This document shows, piece after piece, positions 1 through 8,009 of a stretch of DNA of 64,000 nucleotides. Source of the stretch: Paraburkholderia sacchari (GTDB lineage: Bacteria > Pseudomonadota > Gammaproteobacteria > Burkholderiales > Burkholderiaceae); contig NZ_JTDB02000002.1 of the NCBI RefSeq assembly GCF_000785435.2, forward strand, positions 1,096,284 to 1,160,283. Reading direction: 5' to 3'. How positions within the stretch are numbered: position 1 is the stretch's first letter; each line of letters opens with the position of its first letter. The notes under the pieces were generated by a model. The model was not told the DNA's origin, did not search any database, and was given only the letters and a program-made list of their open reading frames with translations. A program made the position numbers and the translations under genes.

Positions 1-439
1 ATGCTGACGACCAGTTCGATTGGCCGAACGGGTCGAAGTCCCAAATGCCGTTCGAGATGAACAGTTCGCGGCCCATCAGCAGCGTACCGTACATGTCGTT
101 AGCCATACCAACCGTCGCCCAGCGATTGAAGAGACCGCCGCCGCCCGGACCCTGGCCGGTCGCCGTGCTGAAGGAGCCTTCCAACTGGAACAGCACCTTG
201 TTGCCGGCACCGATGTCTTCAACGCCCTTCATGCCCCAGAGGCTCGTGCCCCAGTAGCCGCTTTCCAGCTGGACTTGGCTCGTGCCGTGGGTCGCGCGGC
301 CCTGAGCGTCGGCGCCTGCGCCGATGCCGTTCATGTACGCGATACCCGCATCCAGACGGCCATACAGCGTTACGCTGCTTTGCGCATGCGCGACCACGCC
401 AGCCGACATCAACGCTGCGGCGAGCAGAGCTTTCTTCAT
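1..439 (-). CDS. Outer-membrane porin, N-terminal part (cut by window edge)
   Basis: This is the first ~146 residues of a general-diffusion porin of the Burkholderia OmpC-like (Gram-negative porin) family, which forms trimeric beta-barrel channels in the outer membrane. The protein begins MKKALLAAALMSAGVVAHAQ, a classical signal peptide with cleavage after AHA. The mature part starts SSVTLYGRLDAGIAYMNG, the family's typical first strand, and the constriction-side motif GRELFISNGIWD is visible near the cut. An AGGAG-like site (GGAGGAG) lies just upstream of the ATG. The gene runs off the left edge, so length and C-terminal aromatic residue cannot be checked. The upstream flank is AT-rich (about 625-700), as is usual for porin promoters. 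Confidence 0.93.
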   Translation of the reverse strand, partial: MKKALLAAALMSAGVVAHAQSSVTLYGRLDAGIAYMNGIGAGADAQGRATHGTSQVQLESGYWGTSLWGMKGVEDIGAGNKVLFQLEGSFSTATGQGPGGGGLFNRWATVGMANDMYGTLLMGRELFISNGIWDFDPFGQSNWSSA

Positions 440-940
440 CTTCTCCTCCATACCCTGTCAAAGAGTCAACCTAAGTACTGCGAAAGATGTCCGCGCGTTC
501 GGGATGTCGCGGACAGAAATTGTCGCGTAGGGAGCGTGACCCGAGGATCGGCGTGCGGAACGATGCGAGCAGGACAACCTGTTCGAGTCGTCTTGCAGAT
601 CCCCTAGTTGACTGGCATCTCCCGTTCTTATTTGAAGTGAAACTACTTTTAATGAACTTTGTTTTGCTACTTTGGTTACTAATTTAGCAAAAAAGGCTGA
701 CGCTGGCGACCGAAATCGCTTGTGGGTGCTGGGGTGTCGTCAAATTGCCATACGTGTTTCCTGGATGCTGGTCAGCACGATCCGAAAAGTATGCTTAAAG
801 CCTTGCAGGACAAGGCACACACGTTTGCTGGCGGAGGATCTTCAGGATTGCCACTATTGACGCGAAATATCGTCAGGCGTAGAGCAAAATGCGCGAATTC
901 GACGCGTATCGGGAGTGTTCGAAGCAGCCCTTTGAAGGCA

Positions 941-966
941 AAAAGAAAAGGCGCTGAAAGCGCCTT
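941..966 (-). terminator. Intrinsic terminator of the hisJQMP operon
   Basis: An 8-bp perfect stem (AAGGCGCT / AGCGCCTT, 948-955 and 959-966) with a GAA loop. Read on the minus strand it is followed by TTTTCTTTTTG. It lies 61 bp beyond the hisP stop codon and closes the transport operon. Confidence 0.85.
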
Positions 967-980
967 GAAATATTGCTTTT

Positions 981-1016
981 ACTACATTGCCGCGACGGCA
1001 TGTAGTCGACTACATG
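981..1016 (-). promoter_or_regulatory. Alternative-hairpin region after hisP, with an 18-bp palindrome
   Basis: Positions 999-1016 form a perfect 18-bp palindrome (CATGTAGTCGACTACATG). A third copy of the arm, ACTACATT at 981-988, can instead pair with 999-1005 around a GCCG-TCG-CGGC core. On the minus-strand transcript the middle arm can therefore pair either with the upstream or the downstream copy, just before the terminator at 941-966. This is attenuator-like geometry, but in a 3' UTR. Function is inferred only from the base pairing. Confidence 0.5.
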
Positions 1017-1026
1017 ATGGTCCGGA

Positions 1027-1809
<783 letters not shown>

Positions 1810-1838
1810 CAAATACCTCGGTGCGGGCTCACTTGCCC

Positions 1839-2561
1839 TCATTTACCTTGAGGTCGCAGATACGCGAGCCAGCGGCGCTCGGCTTGGCGGAACAGCCATA
1901 CGAGCGTGAAAGAAATGATCAGGTACAGCAGGGCGGCGATGCCGAACGCGCCGAACGACTGGTAGGTCGCCGAGTTCACGTCGCGCGCGATTTTCAGGAT
2001 GTCGGGCACGGTGGCCGTGAACGCCACGGTCGTGGCGTGCAGCATCAGGATGACTTCGTTGCTGTAGTAGGGCAGCGCGCGGCGCAGCGCCGAAGGCAGG
2101 ATCACGCGGCGATACAGCGTGAAGGGCGACATGCCATAGGCGCGCGCGGCCTCGATCTCGCCATACGGCGTCGCCTTGATCGCGCCCGCGAAGATCTCGG
2201 TGGTGTACGCACAGGTGTTGAGCGCGAATGCGAGCAGCGTGCAGTTCATGCCGCTTCTGAAGAACGCGCTCGTGAGTTCGTGGTTGCGCACGATGTCGAG
2301 GCTGTAGAGGCCCGTGTAGCAGAGCAGCAGCTGCACGTAGAGCGGCGTGCCGCGGAACACGTACGTATAGAGCCACACGAGCCGTGCGAGCCACTTGCGC
2401 TTTGAGACGCGCGCGACCGCGAGCGGCACCGAAAGGCAGAAGCCGATGCCGATCGAAATCACCAGCAGCCATGCGGTAATGGCGACGCCGGTGAAGTGAT
2501 AGCCGTCGCTATAAAGATAGTTGCGCCAGTATTGCTGGATCAGTTGGACGAAGTCTTGCAT
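1839..2561 (-). CDS. hisM: Histidine-type ABC importer, permease HisM
   Basis: A 240-residue integral membrane subunit with about five transmembrane segments. It matches enteric HisM along its whole length: the N-terminal [19 protein letters not shown], the segment [11 protein letters not shown], the cytoplasmic EAA loop [11 protein letters not shown] that contacts HisP, and the C-terminal FRQAERRWL. It pairs with HisQ to form the membrane channel. It lies 19 bp downstream of hisQ and 29 bp upstream of hisP, in one operon. Substrate assignment to histidine rather than arginine, lysine or ornithine rests on family resemblance only. Confidence 0.94.
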   Translation of the reverse strand: MQDFVQLIQQYWRNYLYSDGYHFTGVAITAWLLVISIGIGFCLSVPLAVARVSKRKWLARLVWLYTYVFRGTPLYVQLLLCYTGLYSLDIVRNHELTSAFFRSGMNCTLLAFALNTCAYTTEIFAGAIKATPYGEIEAARAYGMSPFTLYRRVILPSALRRALPYYSNEVILMLHATTVAFTATVPDILKIARDVNSATYQSFGAFGIAALLYLIISFTLVWLFRQAERRWLAYLRPQGK

Positions 2562-2580
2562 GGTCTTGGCCTCGCGCGAT

Positions 2581-3270
2581 TCAGAGATCCGCTTTGCGCA
2601 CGCCCGTGGAGTAGCGCTTGTCGAGATACATCAGCACGAAGTTCGAGACGGTCGTGATGACGAGGTAGATCGCGCCTGCGAGCAGGGTGAAGAAGAAAAA
2701 GCGCAAGGTGCCCTTGCCGGCGTCCTGGCTGGCCTTCACGACGTCGGCGAGGCCGATGATCGAGACGAGCGCTGTGGATTTCACGAGCACCTGCCAGTTG
2801 TTGCCGATGCCGGGCAGCGCGAAGCGCATCATCTGCGGGAACATGATGCGCTTGAACACCTGCCAGTTGGTCATGCCATAGGCGTGGCCCGCTTCGAGCT
2901 GGCCGCGCGGCACCGCGAGAAACGCGCCGCGGAAGGTCTCGGTGAAGTACGCGCCGTAGATGAAGCCCAGCACGATCACGCCGGCAAGGAACGGGTCGAT
3001 ATCGATCTGGTCCCAGCCGAGGTAATCGGTGAGCATGTTCAACCAGATCTGGATGCTGTAGAAGAGCAGCAGCATCAGCACGAGATCGGGCACGCCGCGA
3101 ACGAGCGTGGTGTAGGCCGTGCCCGCGCCATACGTGACGCGGTTTTTCGAGAGCTTCGCCGCCGCGCCGATCAGTCCGAGCAGGAACGAGAGGGCGAGCG
3201 AGAGCACCGAGAGCTTGACGGTCTGCCAGGTGCCGGCGAGGATCAGCGGGCCGTAGCCTTGAAGAAACAT
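2581..3270 (-). CDS. hisQ: Histidine-type ABC importer, permease HisQ
   Basis: A 229-residue permease homologous to enteric HisQ, with the shared blocks TTLVRGVPDLVLMLLLFY, QIDIDPFLAGVIVLGFIYG and TALVSIIGLADVVKA, and the EAA loop QLEAGHAYGMT. The C-terminus RYSTGVRKADL matches the enteric protein (RYSVGVKRADL). The ATG at 3270 (MFLQGYGP) is preferred over the in-frame one at 3297 because GGACTCACCT sits directly before it and the homologues start there. It follows hisJ after a 171-bp spacer that contains a strong palindrome; spacers like this in enteric his transport operons lower permease expression relative to the binding protein. Confidence 0.93.
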   Translation of the reverse strand: MFLQGYGPLILAGTWQTVKLSVLSLALSFLLGLIGAAAKLSKNRVTYGAGTAYTTLVRGVPDLVLMLLLFYSIQIWLNMLTDYLGWDQIDIDPFLAGVIVLGFIYGAYFTETFRGAFLAVPRGQLEAGHAYGMTNWQVFKRIMFPQMMRFALPGIGNNWQVLVKSTALVSIIGLADVVKASQDAGKGTLRFFFFTLLAGAIYLVITTVSNFVLMYLDKRYSTGVRKADL

Positions 3271-3394
3271 AGGTGAGTCCTCAACGGGGCGTCTCAACGC
3301 TGGACGGCGCCCCGCGAAAGGCGCGGCAGAGGCTGCCGCGGTTCAAGTCGGTTCATGCGCGGCCGGCGTGGCTGGCCGCGTGCTTCGCGACGGC

Positions 3395-3410
3395 GGCGCC
3401 CATGGGCGCC
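3395..3410 (-). promoter_or_regulatory. Perfect 16-bp palindrome in the hisJ-hisQ spacer
   Basis: GGCGCCCATGGGCGCC is self-complementary and sits within the 171-bp gap between hisJ and hisQ. A 7-bp GC stem at this point could slow polymerase or protect the 3' end of the hisJ message, giving more binding protein than permease. No T-run follows, so it is not a full terminator. The role is inferred from position. Confidence 0.45.
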
Positions 3411-3431
3411 GTGTGTCTCCGTCTTGTTGCT

Positions 3432-3453
3432 TATTTGCCTTTTACTTGCCTTT
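3432..3453 (-). repeat. 11-bp tandem repeat (x2) across the hisJ stop codon
   Basis: On the minus strand the units AAAGGCAAGTA and AAAGGCAAATA differ at one position. The gene's own TAA stop spans the unit junction (3442-3444). The same triplet recurs exactly 11 bp further on (3431-3433), so a second TAA lies in another reading frame. One of several stop-codon-anchored repeats in this window. Confidence 0.7.
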
Positions 3454-4218
3454 ATAGATGTCGAAGTCGAAATACGGCTTCGCGAGTCGGTCGAACGTGC
3501 CGTCCTTGTGAATCGAGGCGAGTGCCGCATCGAATTTCGCCTTCAGGTCGGTGTCTTCCTTGCGCAGGCCGATCGCGGTGCCGTCGCCGATTGTTGCCGG
3601 ATCTTCCACGGCCGGGCCCGCCCAGGCGAAGCCCTTGCCGCGCGGCGTCTTCAGGAAGCCGAAGTCGGCCTGGACCTCGTCCTGGAGCGCCGCGTCGAGG
3701 CGGCCCGACATCAGGTCCTGATACACCTGATCCTGATTCTGGTACGTCACGACGTTCACGCCCTTGCCGGCCCAGTGCGCCTTCGCGTAGGCCTCCTGGG
3801 TCGAACCCTGCTCGACGCCCACGTTCTTGCCCTTGAGCGAGGCCACGGTGGGCTGGAGCGGCGAGCCGGCCTTGGCGAGCATGCGTGCGGGCGCGTCGAA
3901 CATCTTGTCGGAGTAGTCGATCTGCTGGCGGCGCTGGTCGGTGACGGACAACGACGAGACGATCGCGTCGAACTTGCGGGCCTTGAGCGCCGGAATGATG
4001 CCGTCGAGGTCGCTCTCGACCCAGACGCACTTCACGTTCATGCGCGCGCAGAGGGCCTTGGTCAGGTCGACGTCGAAACCGACGATCTGGCCGCTGGCGT
4101 TCTTGGATTCGAACGGCGGATAGCTCGCATCGACGCCGATGCGCACGGTCTTCCAATCCTTGGCCGCGGCGCTGCCCGCCAACAAGGCGAGTGCGAGGCA
4201 CACTGCGAACTTCTTCAT
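3442..4218 (-). CDS. hisJ: Periplasmic amino acid-binding protein (HisJ/LAO family)
   Basis: A 258-residue solute-binding protein that captures a basic amino acid in the periplasm and delivers it to HisQMP. The signal peptide MKKFAVCLALALLAGSAAA is followed by DWKTVRIGVDASYPPFES, the family-3 binding protein signature. The arginine-binding style segments GFDVDL and YQDQVYQDLMSGRLDAAL follow. An AGGAGA site is 4 nt from the ATG at 4218, while the alternative ATG at 4221 nearly touches it. It is the first gene of the operon, and its leader holds the structured element at 4250-4325. Confidence 0.92.
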   Translation of the reverse strand: MKKFAVCLALALLAGSAAAKDWKTVRIGVDASYPPFESKNASGQIVGFDVDLTKALCARMNVKCVWVESDLDGIIPALKARKFDAIVSSLSVTDQRRQQIDYSDKMFDAPARMLAKAGSPLQPTVASLKGKNVGVEQGSTQEAYAKAHWAGKGVNVVTYQNQDQVYQDLMSGRLDAALQDEVQADFGFLKTPRGKGFAWAGPAVEDPATIGDGTAIGLRKEDTDLKAKFDAALASIHKDGTFDRLAKPYFDFDIYKGK

Positions 4219-4249
4219 CATTCTCCTGTCGACCAGAATCCGCGCTTTG

Positions 4250-4325
4250 GCTGTCGGCCGGAGTGGGTGCTTGAGCACTTACTCCGGCCCCATGCAAAGC
4301 TCGTGACTCCGGTCCCATGCAAAGC
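4250..4325 (-). promoter_or_regulatory. Structured 5' leader element of hisJ (also found at 61903-61961)
   Basis: On the minus strand this reads GCTTTGCATGGGACCGGAGT, then GCTTTGCATGGGGCCGGAGT (two 20-bp copies at 4306-4325 and 4281-4300 with one difference), then a hairpin. The outer stem GGCCGGAGT/ACTCCGGCC is at 4256-4264 and 4281-4289; the inner stem GTGCT/AGCAC is at 4267-4271 and 4274-4278. It ends GGCCGACA, 32 nt before the start codon. A second copy with compensatory base changes precedes the cytochrome gene at 61974. I infer a dispersed structured RNA element. Confidence 0.65.
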
Positions 4326-4550
4326 GGAAACGGGCGCGACGCCGGGCGGGCGCCGCGTTGTAAGGGCGCCGTCATTTTAGGCGATCAAAAATGCGGGTCG
4401 GACGCGGACAGCGCCGGTTGCTCGTATCTGATTGATGGGCCATACGGACTGCCCAACCGGGCGCCCCTGACCGGCGTCTGAAAAGCGCGGTATTTTACCC
4501 GATGCGCAGGCCGGCGCGGTCGGCTACCGCTTCGCGTGCCATATCACCAA

Positions 4551-4584
4551 GAAAAACGCCGCGGGATTCGCATCCCGCGGCGTT
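4551..4584 (-). terminator. Intrinsic terminator of the Spy-like gene
   Basis: A perfect 13-bp stem AACGCCGCGGGAT / ATCCCGCGGCGTT (4555-4567 and 4572-4584) with a 4-nt loop. On the minus strand it is followed by TTTTTC. It ends the transcript of the gene at 4653-5225. The rest of the 4219-4652 gap holds the hisJ leader element and no gene. Confidence 0.92.
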
Positions 4585-4652
4585 GTGCCGATGGTGTGCC
4601 AAGGGCCGGCGCGCCGGGCGGTGCTCCGCCCGCGCCGCGCCTCACGAGGCGC

Positions 4653-5225
4653 TTACTGCGCCGGCGCCGAAGCCGCGCCCTTGTTCTCCTTCTGGTACTG
4701 CTCCCAACGCTCGCGCATCTTCTCGCGGCGCTGTTCCATCTTCGCGAAGCGCTCCTTGAACGCCGAGCTTACCGTCGTCTTCTGCTGATCGTTCAGGCCG
4801 TTATAGAAGGCGAGCCACGCTTGCGCGGTCTGCTCGCGCAGTTGCGCGTCCTGCTGCTCGACTCTCTGATGCGTGGCGTGCAGCGCGTTCATGTCGAGGA
4901 TCGGCTGGCTCTTCATCGAGTCGAACTGCTGCTTGATCTGCTCGTGATTCTTGCGCATGGCTTCGTGGTTCTGCTTCATCGTGTCGAGCGCGGCTTGCCA
5001 TTGCTTTTCCTGCGCGGCGTTCAGGTTCAGCTTGTCATGCAGCCTCTTGAAACCCGTCATGAAATCGCCGTGCACGCCGCGGCCGCCATGCATGCCCGGG
5101 CCGCCATGCATCATGCCGGGGCTGGCCGGGGGCGGGGGCGTTTGAGCGTTGGCGGCGGTGGCGGCGAAGCTGAGCGCAAGCGAGGTGGCGGCGATGGCGA
5201 GAAGGCGCGAAGGGGTCTTATTCAT
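4653..5225 (-). CDS. Spy/CpxP-family periplasmic stress protein
   Basis: A 190-residue secreted protein with signal peptide MNKTPSRLLAIAATSLALSF..ANA, a Gly/Met/His-rich stretch (MMHGGPGMHGGRG, about 44-56), then a mostly helical, Gln/Lys/Glu-rich body. The LTxxQ-type motifs of the family appear as LNAAQEKQW and LNDQQKTTV. Spy and CpxP are small periplasmic chaperones or feedback inhibitors induced by envelope stress. The Met/His-rich segment could bind metal (inference). ATG 5225 has AGGAG at good spacing. It is divergent from an OmpR-type regulator and histidine kinase, the same arrangement as cpxP beside cpxRA in enteric bacteria. Confidence 0.82.
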   Translation of the reverse strand: MNKTPSRLLAIAATSLALSFAATAANAQTPPPPASPGMMHGGPGMHGGRGVHGDFMTGFKRLHDKLNLNAAQEKQWQAALDTMKQNHEAMRKNHEQIKQQFDSMKSQPILDMNALHATHQRVEQQDAQLREQTAQAWLAFYNGLNDQQKTTVSSAFKERFAKMEQRREKMRERWEQYQKENKGAASAPAQ

Positions 5226-5356
5226 GGTGAAGCTCCTGACAAATCCTTGAAGGTGTCCGGTCTGGCACGACGCCAGGGAAAGTCGATGGCGCTCGCAACC
5301 GGTGTCCCTAGCGTATCGGGCAGACCGACCTCGCGTGTTACCACCCCGTCGGCCGG

Positions 5357-5401
5357 CATTACGCAACATTACGTGCGCCTTTCGCGGTAACACCCTGTAA
5401 C
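5357..5401 (+). promoter_or_regulatory. Direct repeats resembling response-regulator (CpxR-like) boxes
   Basis: GTAAC-N5-GTAAC occurs at 5387-5401, with the spacing of the enteric CpxR box (GTAAA-N5-GTAAA). Just upstream the heptamer CATTACG is repeated with a 10-bp period (5357-5363 and 5367-5373). Both lie in the 231-bp gap between the divergent Spy-like gene and the response regulator. They are good candidates for sites where the regulator controls both directions. Confidence 0.55.
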
Positions 5402-5456
5402 CCAAAGCGCGTCCGTGTAAGCAAACGGCTTTCACGCGCGCGTTACACTTCGTCCC

Positions 5457-6188
5457 ATGGCTACTCAAATTCTGGTCGTCGATGACGACGTCGAACTGCG
5501 CGACCTGCTGCGCGACTACCTGGCGAGGCAGGGGATTGAAGTGTCGGTGCTGCACGATGCGGGCTCGCTCGAGCGGCGGCTCGAGCGCGAGCGCCCCGAC
5601 CTGATCGTGCTGGATCTCATGATGCCCGGCGTGGACGGGCTCACGGCGCTGCGCAAGCTGCGCGCGTCGGGCGATGATATTCCCGTGATCATGCTGACCG
5701 CGCGTGCGGACGACGTGGACCGCATCGTCGGCCTCGAACTCGGCGCCGACGACTATCTCGGCAAGCCCTTCAACCCGCGCGAGCTGCTCGCGCGCGTGCA
5801 GGCCGTGCTGCGCCGGCGCCGTACGGTGCCCTCGGCGGCCGCGCCCGAGCAGCGCGAGCCGTTCTCATTCGGCCGCTTTGTGCTCGACTTCCAGTCGCGC
5901 ACGCTGCAGCAGGAGGGCAAGCCCATCATGCTGTCGGGCAGCGAATTCGCGCTGCTGAAGATCTTTGTCAATCACCCGATGCGCACGCTTACGCGCGAGC
6001 GCCTGCTCGAGCTGCTGCACGGTCCGGAGTACGACGGCACCGACCGCGGCATCGACGTGCAGGTGTGGCGCCTGCGCCGCATCCTCGAGACCGACCCTTC
6101 CACGCCGCGTTTTATCCAGACGGTGCGCGGCCGTGGCTACGTCTTTGTGCCGGATGGCGAGCAGAACAGCCATGCGCCGGCCGGTTGA
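5457..6188 (+). CDS. OmpR-family response regulator
   Basis: A 243-residue two-domain regulator. The receiver domain (about 4-115) has the acidic pair D10/D11, phosphoacceptor D53 in VLDLMMPG, T81 and K103. A winged-helix DNA-binding domain (about 138-235) includes LSGSEFALLKIF and the C-terminal FIQTVRGRGYVFVP. The kinase that presumably phosphorylates it starts 17 bp inside its 3' end, so the two are translationally coupled. Divergent from the Spy-like gene, with repeat boxes between them. It is not close enough to OmpR, CpxR or RisA for me to name it. Confidence 0.93.
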   Translation: MATQILVVDDDVELRDLLRDYLARQGIEVSVLHDAGSLERRLERERPDLIVLDLMMPGVDGLTALRKLRASGDDIPVIMLTARADDVDRIVGLELGADDYLGKPFNPRELLARVQAVLRRRRTVPSAAAPEQREPFSFGRFVLDFQSRTLQQEGKPIMLSGSEFALLKIFVNHPMRTLTRERLLELLHGPEYDGTDRGIDVQVWRLRRILETDPSTPRFIQTVRGRGYVFVPDGEQNSHAPAG

Positions 6189-7488
6189 TTCGCTGTTCGG
6201 GCGGTTCGCGCTGCTGTTCATTGGCGTTCTGCTCCTGTCTCACGTCGCGTGGTTCGCGCTGATGCGTCTCGAACGCGATCAGATGCAGTCGCGCTACGCA
6301 GTGGAAGAGGCCGTGTTCCTCGTCGACGCCGTGCGCCAGCACGTGCAGCGCGAGCCCGATCAGCCGCTGCCCTCGCGCGTGCAACTGGTCGACCCGGCCA
6401 GCGCCGCGGTGCCCGCCATCAAGCCCGACATGCCCACGGGCCTGCGCCGTTTCGTCGACGATTTGCGCGAGCGCATGCCGGCCGGCACAGACGTGCGCAT
6501 CGGCCAGCCCGGGCATCCGCCCATGCTGTGGGTGCGCGGTCCGCAGGACGCGCGCTGGATCGTGGTGCCGGCGCAGCCGCTGCGCCCGATGCGTCCGATC
6601 GATCGTGCGGTGCCATGGTTCATCATCATTTTCACGGCGGCGGTGATCGCTGCGCTGGTGGCTGCCTGGATGCTCCAGCAGCCGCTGCGCGCGCTTGCCC
6701 AGGCGGTTGCGCGCTTTGGCCGCGGCCAGCCCGTGCCGCCCTTGCCCGAGCGCGGGCCGCGCGAGATGCGCCAGCTCACGCGCGGTTTCAACCAGATGGT
6801 GAAGGAAGTGGAGCGCACCGAGAAAGACCGCGCGGTCATGCTCGCGGGGGTCGCGCACGACCTGAAGACGCCGCTCGCGCGCTTGCGCCTGCGCGCCGAA
6901 ATGATGGACGAGCAGAAGGTGCGCGACGGCGTGGTGCGCGACGTGACCTCGATGGCGCATATCGTCGACCAGTTCCTGGTGTTCGCGCACGATGGCGCGG
7001 ACCGCAGCGAGCCCGTTGAAGTGGACGACCAGTGCGAGCGCATCGCGCGCAATTACCGCACGGTCGGTGGCGAGACGCTCGCGATCGAACGCCGCCTGAA
7101 TGCCGGAGCGGCGTTCCGCCTGCCCGCGGCCACGCTCGAGCGCGTGGTGTCGAACCTGCTCGACAACGCGCACGCCTACGGCGCGCCGCCCGTGGTGATC
7201 GAGACTGCGCGCGGGGCGAAGGAATTCACGCTGACCGTGGGCGATCACGGCAAGGGCATTGCCGACCAGGACCTCACGCAGGCGAGCCGCCCGTTCGTGC
7301 GGCTCGATCCGGCGCGCGGCGGCAACGGCCACAGCGGCCTGGGCCTCGCGATCGTCGAGCGGCTCGTGCGCCGCGCGGGCGGCGAGATCGCCATCGGCAA
7401 TGGCGGGAGTGGCGGCCTCGAAGTGCGCATGACGTTTCCGTTCGAAGTGGTCGAACGCACGGTTGCCGAGGCGGCGCAGATCTGGTGA
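6172..7488 (+). CDS. EnvZ-like sensor histidine kinase
   Basis: A 438-residue inner-membrane kinase. TM1 is at about 10-31, a ~115-residue periplasmic sensor loop follows, TM2 is at about 147-167, and a HAMP linker runs 168-220. The H-box HDLKTPL carries the phospho-histidine H229. The N-box SNLLDNAHAYG and the G-boxes DHGKGI and GHSGLGLAI form the ATP site. The ATG at 6172 overlaps the regulator gene; longer in-frame starts lie inside it and are not credible. It probably senses envelope state, as the divergent gene is a Spy-type periplasmic protein. Confidence 0.92.
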   Translation: MRRPVDSLFGRFALLFIGVLLLSHVAWFALMRLERDQMQSRYAVEEAVFLVDAVRQHVQREPDQPLPSRVQLVDPASAAVPAIKPDMPTGLRRFVDDLRERMPAGTDVRIGQPGHPPMLWVRGPQDARWIVVPAQPLRPMRPIDRAVPWFIIIFTAAVIAALVAAWMLQQPLRALAQAVARFGRGQPVPPLPERGPREMRQLTRGFNQMVKEVERTEKDRAVMLAGVAHDLKTPLARLRLRAEMMDEQKVRDGVVRDVTSMAHIVDQFLVFAHDGADRSEPVEVDDQCERIARNYRTVGGETLAIERRLNAGAAFRLPAATLERVVSNLLDNAHAYGAPPVVIETARGAKEFTLTVGDHGKGIADQDLTQASRPFVRLDPARGGNGHSGLGLAIVERLVRRAGGEIAIGNGGSGGLEVRMTFPFEVVERTVAEAAQIW

Positions 7489-7570
7489 GCGCCGGCGAGC
7501 GGCGCATATTGGCGGGGGAGCGTGCGGCGGGCAAGGCCGCCGGATGTTACGCGATATGCGTGAGGTGGCG

Positions 7571-7837
7571 TCAGGCCGAGAACAGCGTGTCGAGCGCGGC
7601 CGCGGCCTCGCTGTCCACAGTGTTGTAGACGACGCTGTCGGCCTCGAAGATGTAGTGCGTCGTGTACTTGCCGAGGCGGGCAAGAATTTCTTCCTGTACC
7701 AGCTCGGGCGCGGCTTCGAGCTTCAGGTACCACGCGGTCGATGACAGGCGCGTCTGAAATGCGCCGTATTCGACCATCAACTGGTCGAACGCGAGAGCAT
7801 CCTGATCGCGGCAGACGATGACCAGATTTCCCTTCAT
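7571..7837 (-). CDS. Small Cas2/SinR-like protein, function unknown
   Basis: An 88-residue single-domain protein. It opens with a beta strand (NLVIVCRD), then a helix, then the pattern RLSSTAWYLKLEA and a late DSVVYNTVD. This strand order and the STAWYL block recall the stand-alone SinR/Cas2-like ferredoxin-fold proteins found outside CRISPR loci. The acidic residue that Cas2 nucleases carry at the end of strand 1 is present as D11. There are no cas genes or repeats in the window, so a CRISPR role is unlikely. It stands alone between the kinase and a diguanylate cyclase. Family assignment is from pattern resemblance only. Confidence 0.5.
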   Translation of the reverse strand: MKGNLVIVCRDQDALAFDQLMVEYGAFQTRLSSTAWYLKLEAAPELVQEEILARLGKYTTHYIFEADSVVYNTVDSEAAAALDTLFSA

Positions 7838-8009
7838 GCATGCCTCCTATGTGCTGAGCGACTTGCCACGGCGATGCGCGCCGCATGATGCCGCGCGCTC
7901 CGTTCATTCGATGATACCGCGTTGGAGACGAAAGCCCTGGGCCGGGTTCGCAATTAAGTGAGCAATGACTTTCGTCGATGAGTGATTGAGCGCGAACCGG
8001 CCGGGCGGA

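Larger units (their letters stand above)
440..1026. other. 587-bp intergenic region between porin and hisP
   Basis: No convincing gene. It holds the divergent upstream region of the porin, including an AT-rich block at about 625-700 in an otherwise GC-rich window, and the 3' flank of hisP. That 3' flank contains the palindrome at 999-1016 and the intrinsic terminator at 941-966, both annotated separately. The stretch 700-940 shows nothing I can assign. Confidence 0.6.

Noticed and set aside
5226..5555. N-terminal extension of the Spy-like protein up to 5555
   Set aside because: A signal peptide starts at 5225 with a proper SD; the extension would overlap the response regulator and its promoter.
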